Assembly (NCBI GenBank): GCA_916049765.1
Contig: CAJZIX010000009.1
Span: 1-41,279 of the forward strand
Length of the DNA: 41,279 nucleotides
Source: an uncultured bacterium
GTDB lineage: Bacteria; Patescibacteriota; Gracilibacteria; Absconditabacterales; Absconditicoccaceae
Direction of reading: 5' to 3'
Positions within the stretch are counted from its first letter, which is position 1. The number at the start of each line of letters is the position of its first letter. Shown in pieces: positions 35,938 to 41,279 of this stretch. A program made the translations under genes and the position numbers. Below the pieces are notes generated by a model. That model worked only from the letters and a program-made list of their open reading frames with translations, had not been told where the DNA came from and made no database searches.

Positions 35938-38007
35938 ATGGAAAAACAAACAAATTATCTACCAATTGTTCAAGCTATGGGTCAACTGGTTCAGAGAGCA
36001 AAAACTCTGAAAGTAAAACGAGAAGATCCTTATGGAAATAGAGTTAATCATCAGATCTCAGATATCAGAATTGCTTATCTGAACTATGAAGACAGTACTA
36101 TTTCCTATATAAATGGAATTGCTAGTGAGCAAAAAAAGGTTAAACAAATTCCCGAGATGTTGTTCACTATTTTCTATCAGAATAAAAAGAAGGTAATACG
36201 ATTTGATCTTCCTGTAAAATCTAACTTTCTATTTTATCCTGAAGGAATCCTCTCTTTTATTTGGCCATCATTGGCAATTGCGATTGATCAGCTTTTTGAT
36301 GAATTTTATGCTTCTAAATCAGAAGATAATAAATTTCATCAGGAAAATCCTGCAAATCCTATTGTAATGAATGAGTCAGATTTTCTTCTTCCTACTGTTT
36401 CAGCAATTCCTCAATCTGTTCACAACTCTTTCTTGGAGTTAGTAAAAGATTGTTATTTACTAGAAAGAGTAGCGAAAGTTGATGCTGCTCTTACTTCAAA
36501 ACGAAAGTTATGGATTGTTGTTGATTCTTTAGGAACCAAGATCTTACAGAAACAGGATACCTTCCATACTTCTCTGAATTTGACAGTAGTAAACAATCAG
36601 AAACGAGTATTTGAGAAGATTTTTTCAAATATCTATCATGATTGGAAAGCTTTTGAAGATAAAATTCTAACTCTTCGTGATGATTGTCAGAATTTTTTCT
36701 TCTCTTTGGAAAGAAAACAACTAGAAAGTGGAATTTATCCTTTAATTTTTGCCCCATCGGCAGTAGGTACCTTATTCCACGAAGCTCTTGCTGGTCATAT
36801 GCTTTCGGGAAGCTTTATCCTTACTGAAAAGTCCAATATCTTTAAGGGAAAACTTGGGAAAAATATTGCAAAAAATGGCTTTATGGAAATCCTTAATCAA
36901 ATTCAGGTTTGGGATTGTCCACGAGATAAAGGTATGATTGCTTCCTATCAATATGATATGGAAGGAACTGAGGCAAAGAATGTCTGTTTGATTGATCATG
37001 GACGAGTGAAGAACTTTCTTTTGGATAAGAACTCGGCAAGCTATTTGAAGTTGTCCAATAACGGGCATGCTTTGGCTGGAGATTTCGTAACTCAAGTACT
37101 TTACAACTTTATGATTATTCCTGAGGCGAGGATTCCTGAACCAAGGGTTTCCAACTTAAAAATTGTATCTGATGTGGATTACTCTCTAGAAGAAATGAAA
37201 GCTGGTATGTTAGAGCAGTTCGGGTACTATTTTTATGTTGAATCTCATGCAGGAGAGGTTGATGTAGAAACAGGAACTTTTAATTTGAAGGTAGATTCTT
37301 TAGTTAAGATTTCCAAAAATGGCAAAAAAGAGTACTTTTATGATGGAGTTTTTTCTGCTAATTTAACGGATTTCTTATCTGCTATTCAGGCTGTGAGTAG
37401 TTCTTACGGAAGAACACAGGGCTATTGCGGTTCAACTAGTGGCTGGGTTCCTACAGAAGAGTTTGTTCCTGCGATGGTTGTGTATGGAGTGAATTGGGCT
37501 CCTTTGCCATTACCAGAAAAGAATAAAATTCTTAAACTCAAGCGAGATAAGTATATCCCTAAAGATTGGGAAAAAAAATCTTCTTCGTTTGAGATATGAT
37601 GAGATTTGGAGTGTTGCATGTATGCGTGTGGCACTCCATTTTTTGATTTGAAAAAGAAGTTGGAATGCATATCTTGAATCAGATTTATTTCTTTTTTGAT
37701 GATGAAATCCTTTCAAGAGCTTGCTCGTAAAAATCTTTCTGAGAAATTTCAGGGGAATCGTATGCTCGGATCACTTGCTATGCAGACCGTTAGGGATTTT
37801 TTGAAAATAGAAAAAAATCCTGATACTCTTATAGGAGAAGAACTTCTTTCAGGCTATCTTAGGTTTGAAACACTCTTTTTAAAAACTTCTGATCAGTTTC
37901 TGAAAATCACGCTTTTTAAAGAGAAAAAAAATCTGATTTCCCTTATTAATTCCCATTTCGAAAAAATATGATATTCACAAAGAATTTCAGATATTCGTTT
38001 AAAGTAG
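35938..38007 (+). CDS. TldD/PmbA-family metalloprotease, in frame with a DUF721-like domain
   Basis: The first 553 codons encode a TldD-type protein: the zinc motif FHEALAGHMLSG (H-E-x3-G-H, about residue 280), ASYQYDMEGTEAKNVCLIDHG, YVESHAGEVDVETGTFNLKVD and YGRTQGYCGSTSGWVPTEEFVPA. TldD proteins cut peptides with a TldE partner; none is seen here. This part has about 28 glycines, none UGA, then meets UGA UGA (37597-37602). Under code 25 no TAA or TAG follows until 38005-38007. The frame crosses a hairpin with T tract (37608-37644) and runs into a DUF721-like segment. Either the two are fused, or the UGA pair acts as the end of the first protein. An upstream ATG at 35887 is less likely because it overlaps the promoter. 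Confidence 0.75.
37608..37644 (+). terminator. Terminator-like hairpin inside the fused frame
   Basis: GGAGTG (37608-37613) pairs with CACTCC (37632-37637) around an 18-base loop with an inner GCAT/ATGC pairing, followed by ATTTTTT. It starts 6 bases after the UGA pair at the end of the TldD part. Confidence 0.5.
37699..38007 (+). CDS. DUF721-like small protein (alternative separate gene)
   Basis: Starting at ATG 37699 the frame gives 102 residues: FQELARKNLSEKFQGNRMLG, then TLIGEELLSGYLRFETLFLKTSDQF and the typical DUF721 end, VNxxLxxxG...I.DIR-type (LINSHFEKIGYSQRISDIRLK), with one UGA glycine in EKIGYS. DUF721 proteins are small, possibly nucleic-acid-binding, and usually separate genes. 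A separate start here would fit the hairpin at 37608-37644 being a real terminator of the TldD part. It ends one base before the convergent surface-protein gene. Confidence 0.5.
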
Positions 38008-41000
38008 TTAGAAATTCTCATCAAACTTTAAAAAGTTGTTAATTCCTACAAAAGGAGAATAGTTGTAGTGAACGTTTAATTTTTGATCTCGGAGTTTTGC
38101 TCTGACTTGATCATTTTTTTGTAAAGTATTACTATAATCAGCAAAATGGCAGGGACATTGATTGCATAGTGGTTTTACGAGAGGGCAATTTGTTCATTCA
38201 CAAGGAGTAGGAACTTCAGGACAGCATCAATTTATTCCTGGAAGATTTGGACAAGGATCTGTTATATCAGGACAACCATCTTCGTCTCTATCACAGTTTG
38301 GAACATCTTGAGGACAGTTAGTACAGTTTTCTCCTGGATCAATTTTCCCATTTCCACAGGATATTTTTCCATCATCAATACATATATCTTTTAAGTCTTG
38401 AGGACAGTTAGTACAGTCTTCTCATGGATCAATTTTTCCATTTCCACAGTTTGGTTTTTTTGGATTAATAAGAGAGCAAGAGATTGAACATTTTCAGTCT
38501 TTTCCATTTTTTTTCCCATGATCACAATCCTCTCCTGGATCGATTTTTTCATTTCCACAGGTAATCGAACAAATTGGAACGTCTTTTGGACAATTTTTAC
38601 AATCTTCAGCAACTTCAACTTTTCAGTTACCACAGAAAGCGGTACAAGGTCAAACATCTTTTGAACAGTTTTTGCAGTTTTCTCCTGGATCAATTTTCCC
38701 ATCTCAACAAGAAGATTTTCATTCTTCACATTGATCACCAACGCCATTTAGATTAATGTCTATTTGATCTTTATTTGCATTAAAAGGGCAATTATCAAGG
38801 CTACAAACTCAAAAATGTTGCTGATAGCGTCTTTTATCAACATTTTCTCCAATAATTAACTTACAGTCATCTCTTTCATAAAGAATCATTCCAAGTAAGT
38901 TTTTTACCCCATCACCATCAAGATCATCATCATAAAGATCAGGAATTCCATCTTTATCAAGATCACATTTTAATCCAGAAAAGAGTTGATCAGTATTGAA
39001 ATCTATTCAGGCATTTTTATTTTTGAGAAAAGCAATTCCTTCGTGTTCAAGTACAGTATTTTCAGCTATTTGAATTTTATTTTTTATTTTTAGGGATCCT
39101 TGTCTTTGATTAAGAGTCAAAAAAGGTTTATGAAGAGAAACATTTGAAGTAGAGAAATTTAGTTTCCCATTAATAAATGTTTTTAGTCAAATTGAAGCTG
39201 GATTTAAATTTTCTAAACTTTGTATTCTGAGAGAGATATTCCCTTTATCCTCTCCTAATATTAGATTAAAAGCCTGATTTCATAGTACTTTGGGATCGGT
39301 AATTGTCAATGATGATGTAGCAATGAGTTCTTGTCCATTTTTTAGATGGATTTTCTGGATCAAAACTTTCATCCCATCTTCTGAATACACATGAGTGTTT
39401 GCGAGTTTTTTGTCTGAGAAATTTGTTCCATCTCAAAAATCCCATTTTATATTTTCGATTGTATTTAAAGAGAGGTTATTGAGCAATAGACTTGTAGAAA
39501 TTTTACTATCTAGAGTTTTGAGGAGTGGAGTATATTTAGGACTAAAGCTGAAAAATTTTCAATTTTGATCCAAAATATCGAGTGAAGCTATAGCTACGAG
39601 TTCCCCCTGAATATCATAGCCCTTGAGGGTAATATTATTTCTTTTTCAAGTTTCAAGTGAAGTAGTAAAAGGACTAAGAGAATTAAGCTTCTGTAGTTTT
39701 CAATTTGCAGTATTTGTTCGTTCTAAGGAGTCAAAATTACCCTGGATTTCCGCTTGAAATTTTGCGGTTTTATTTTGATTATTGATCTCTAAAATTTTTA
39801 TGTTGAGAGCATAGGCTGAATCTTGATGCGATCAGATCGATATTTGTTGAGAAAGGAGAAAAGTCTGTCCTCATTTTAAAGTTACTTTTGCAGTTATCGT
39901 TTTTATACCAGATGAGATATAGGTATGTTGGACAATAGTTCCTTTACTTGTTGTTGAATCTCCAAAATCTCGCTCAACTTGAGCAGGGTTTTCTTGTCCA
40001 GTAATTTCAAATCTTGCAAGAGTAGGTAGAGTATTACTTAAAGCTGTAACTTTTATGCCGTAAGAACTCTCCTCCTTACTTTCTCCAAGTGGAGTTGGGT
40101 CTTCTGACTTTTGGTTTTTTAAGAGTCAATAGTTAATATTTCAGGTATCATCTACTAGACCTACAGGATTTTTTAGCCCATCTCCATCAATATCATCATC
40201 ACAAACATCTCCAATACCGTAGCCATCAAGATCATTTTGACTTGGATTATAAGTGTATGGACAGTTATCTTCGTGGTTAGGAATTCCATCACAGTCATAG
40301 TCACTGTTGATCTCACATTTTGTGTGAAGATCATAAAGTAAATTTAATTTTTCTAGAGCTTGTTTAGGAGTTATTGCTAAGGAAAGGTTTTTTGTATCTT
40401 GAGAACTAATAATTTCTGCTTGAACGAGAATATTGAGTTCAGAGAGAGGCCAAACTCCCTTCCCAATCGTTTCAAAAGTCTGAAATCAGCATTCATAAGG
40501 ATTAAACATACAGTATTTCAAATAGCTTGTGAATTCAGTTCTTGTAGTGATTTTTTCTGTAATTTTTTGTTTGCTATTGATTAGATCTAATTCTTCTGTG
40601 GTAAATACTCTGTATTCATAACTTTTTTTATTCTGTTTTTCTAGCCAGGCTTTTATTGCTTTCCGTGGAGCAGAATAGTTGTTTTTAATATTATCTATTA
40701 AGAGGTTACTTAAGGTTTGAAAAAATTCTCCTTTACTTACTTTTCTTTCTCCACAAAATTTTCCAGCACAGATATTACTTGTAGCTAAAGGGTATCCTCT
40801 CATCATGTCATGTTCTCAAACACTTGCTACGCAATAATAGTAGTTTTCCCCTTGAAAACTTCAGGAAAGATAAGGAATATCTCTAAAATCTTTTCCTGGC
40901 AGTAAGATAAATTGATCCCAAAAAGATTTATTAAAATGCTCATGAGTAAGAGCGTTTGGGATAATGCAGTCCTGACATTGCACAGCGTTAAGAAGTCTTG

Positions 41001-41163
41001 TCAGTTCATAACGAGAGAGTGAAGTTTTTTGTAGGAGTTGATCAGTAGAAATTCAGAGTTGGTGTAATTTCTGATAAAAGATAGGCTCTTTTCAGAACGT
41101 TATCGCAGAAAAAAATATCAAAAACTGAATACCAATAATTCCTCGCTTAAAAAAATTTCTCAT
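38008..41163 (-). CDS. Large secreted surface protein with PKD, thrombospondin type 3 and Cys-rich repeats
   Basis: The frame is open over 1051 residues only when about 25 UGAs are read as glycine. A signal or anchor helix (FFKRGIIGIQFLIFFSAITF) is followed by an SLH-like region (SLSRYELTRLLNAVQCQDC, DFRDIPYLSGSF, MMRGYPLATSNICAGKFCG; inference). A thrombospondin type 3 calcium repeat lies at about 282-325 (DYDCDGIPNHEDNCP, DDDIDGDGL). PKD-like domains lie at about 375-420 and 562-607 (WDFGDGTNFSD, NTHVYSEDG). A second calcium repeat is at about 731-812 (DLDKDGIPD, DDDLDGDGVKN). Five C-G-x2-K-x4-E-x-C-x2-C repeats (about 820-965) and a Cys-rich end follow. It is probably an adhesin or cell-surface protein. 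Confidence 0.88.
38303..38450. repeat. Direct DNA repeat in the Cys-rich region
   Basis: Two nearly identical units of about 55 bases begin near 38306 and 38396 (period about 90). They encode the GNGKIDPGExCTNCPQD units of the surface protein. Weaker copies extend to about 38700. Confidence 0.7.
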
Positions 41164-41201
41164 CTTTCAGTAATACAGGGATGGTTTTAAAACTATTTTA
41201 T

Positions 41202-41279
41202 TTATAAATAATTTAGTAATTCATTATAAAACCTTACACACCTTAGCACATCTATTACTAGGGGTCATAGGAGTCCAAG
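41202..41279 (-). CDS. Possible C-terminal end of a further gene (5' end outside window)
   Basis: The last 25 codons before a TAA at 41202-41204 read LGLLGPLVIDVLRCVRFYNELLNYL with one UGA glycine. This is a plausible hydrophobic protein end 38 bases before the surface-protein ATG on the same strand. The stretch is short and could be chance. Confidence 0.3.

Noticed and set aside
1..41279. UGA as tryptophan (code 4) or selenocysteine
   Set aside because: UGAs fall on glycine columns of known motifs, TGG is used normally for Trp, and the number of UGAs is far too large for selenocysteine.

Overview
The window is a gene-dense, AT-rich stretch (roughly one third G+C, estimated by eye) from a bacterium that reads UGA as glycine (genetic code 25). 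With the standard code nearly every long gene breaks into fragments. With UGA = Gly the fragments join into full-length families, and the UGAs fall on invariant glycines: GPEGG of RsmE, GTGSG of PrmC, GGGSN of MurB, APGSW of RlmE. Only the candidate phyla Absconditabacteria (SR1) and Gracilibacteria (BD1-5/GN02) are known to use this code. Nothing in the window separates the two. Small genes, few Shine-Dalgarno sites and a PilT ATPase fit the reduced, host-attached lifestyle known for these groups.

Layout. 1-4.2 kb (minus): nusA, a long PspC-domain membrane protein with its PadR regulator, and a cation-efflux transporter. 4.3-8.9 kb: two small unknown genes, rsmE, a leucine-rich protein and a solitary sufB. 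8.9-10.5 kb: three tandem paralogous small unknown genes, each with its own terminator. 10.6-18.3 kb: pilT, a PrsW-like protease, prmC, hrcA with a coiled-coil partner, a NUDIX hydrolase, a ribosome-hibernation-like protein, greA and rlmE. 18.3-26.5 kb: rpoD, murB, ctpA, murA, a YigZ-family protein, grpE and a VanY-like DD-carboxypeptidase, so cell-wall synthesis and remodelling are well represented. 26.7-31 kb: a DUF4300 lipoprotein, two small unknown genes and typA.

31-34.4 kb is a compact four-gene defence-like island on the minus strand. It holds an AAA ATPase plus RloB pair resembling the AbiL abortive-infection system, and an AbiJ/Abi_C-like protein followed 24 bases later by an unknown three-helix membrane protein. 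34.6-38 kb holds a MtaB-type methylthiotransferase and a TldD-type metalloprotease whose reading frame runs through two UGAs and a hairpin into a DUF721-like domain. 38-41.2 kb is one 1051-residue surface protein with PKD, thrombospondin type 3 and cysteine-rich repeats.

Two intergenic regions carry near-consensus sigma-70 promoters, a structured body and an intrinsic terminator but no reading frame: minus strand about 22918-23107 and about 18290-18380. These are candidate undescribed small RNAs. No rRNA, tRNA, CRISPR array or insertion sequence was seen.
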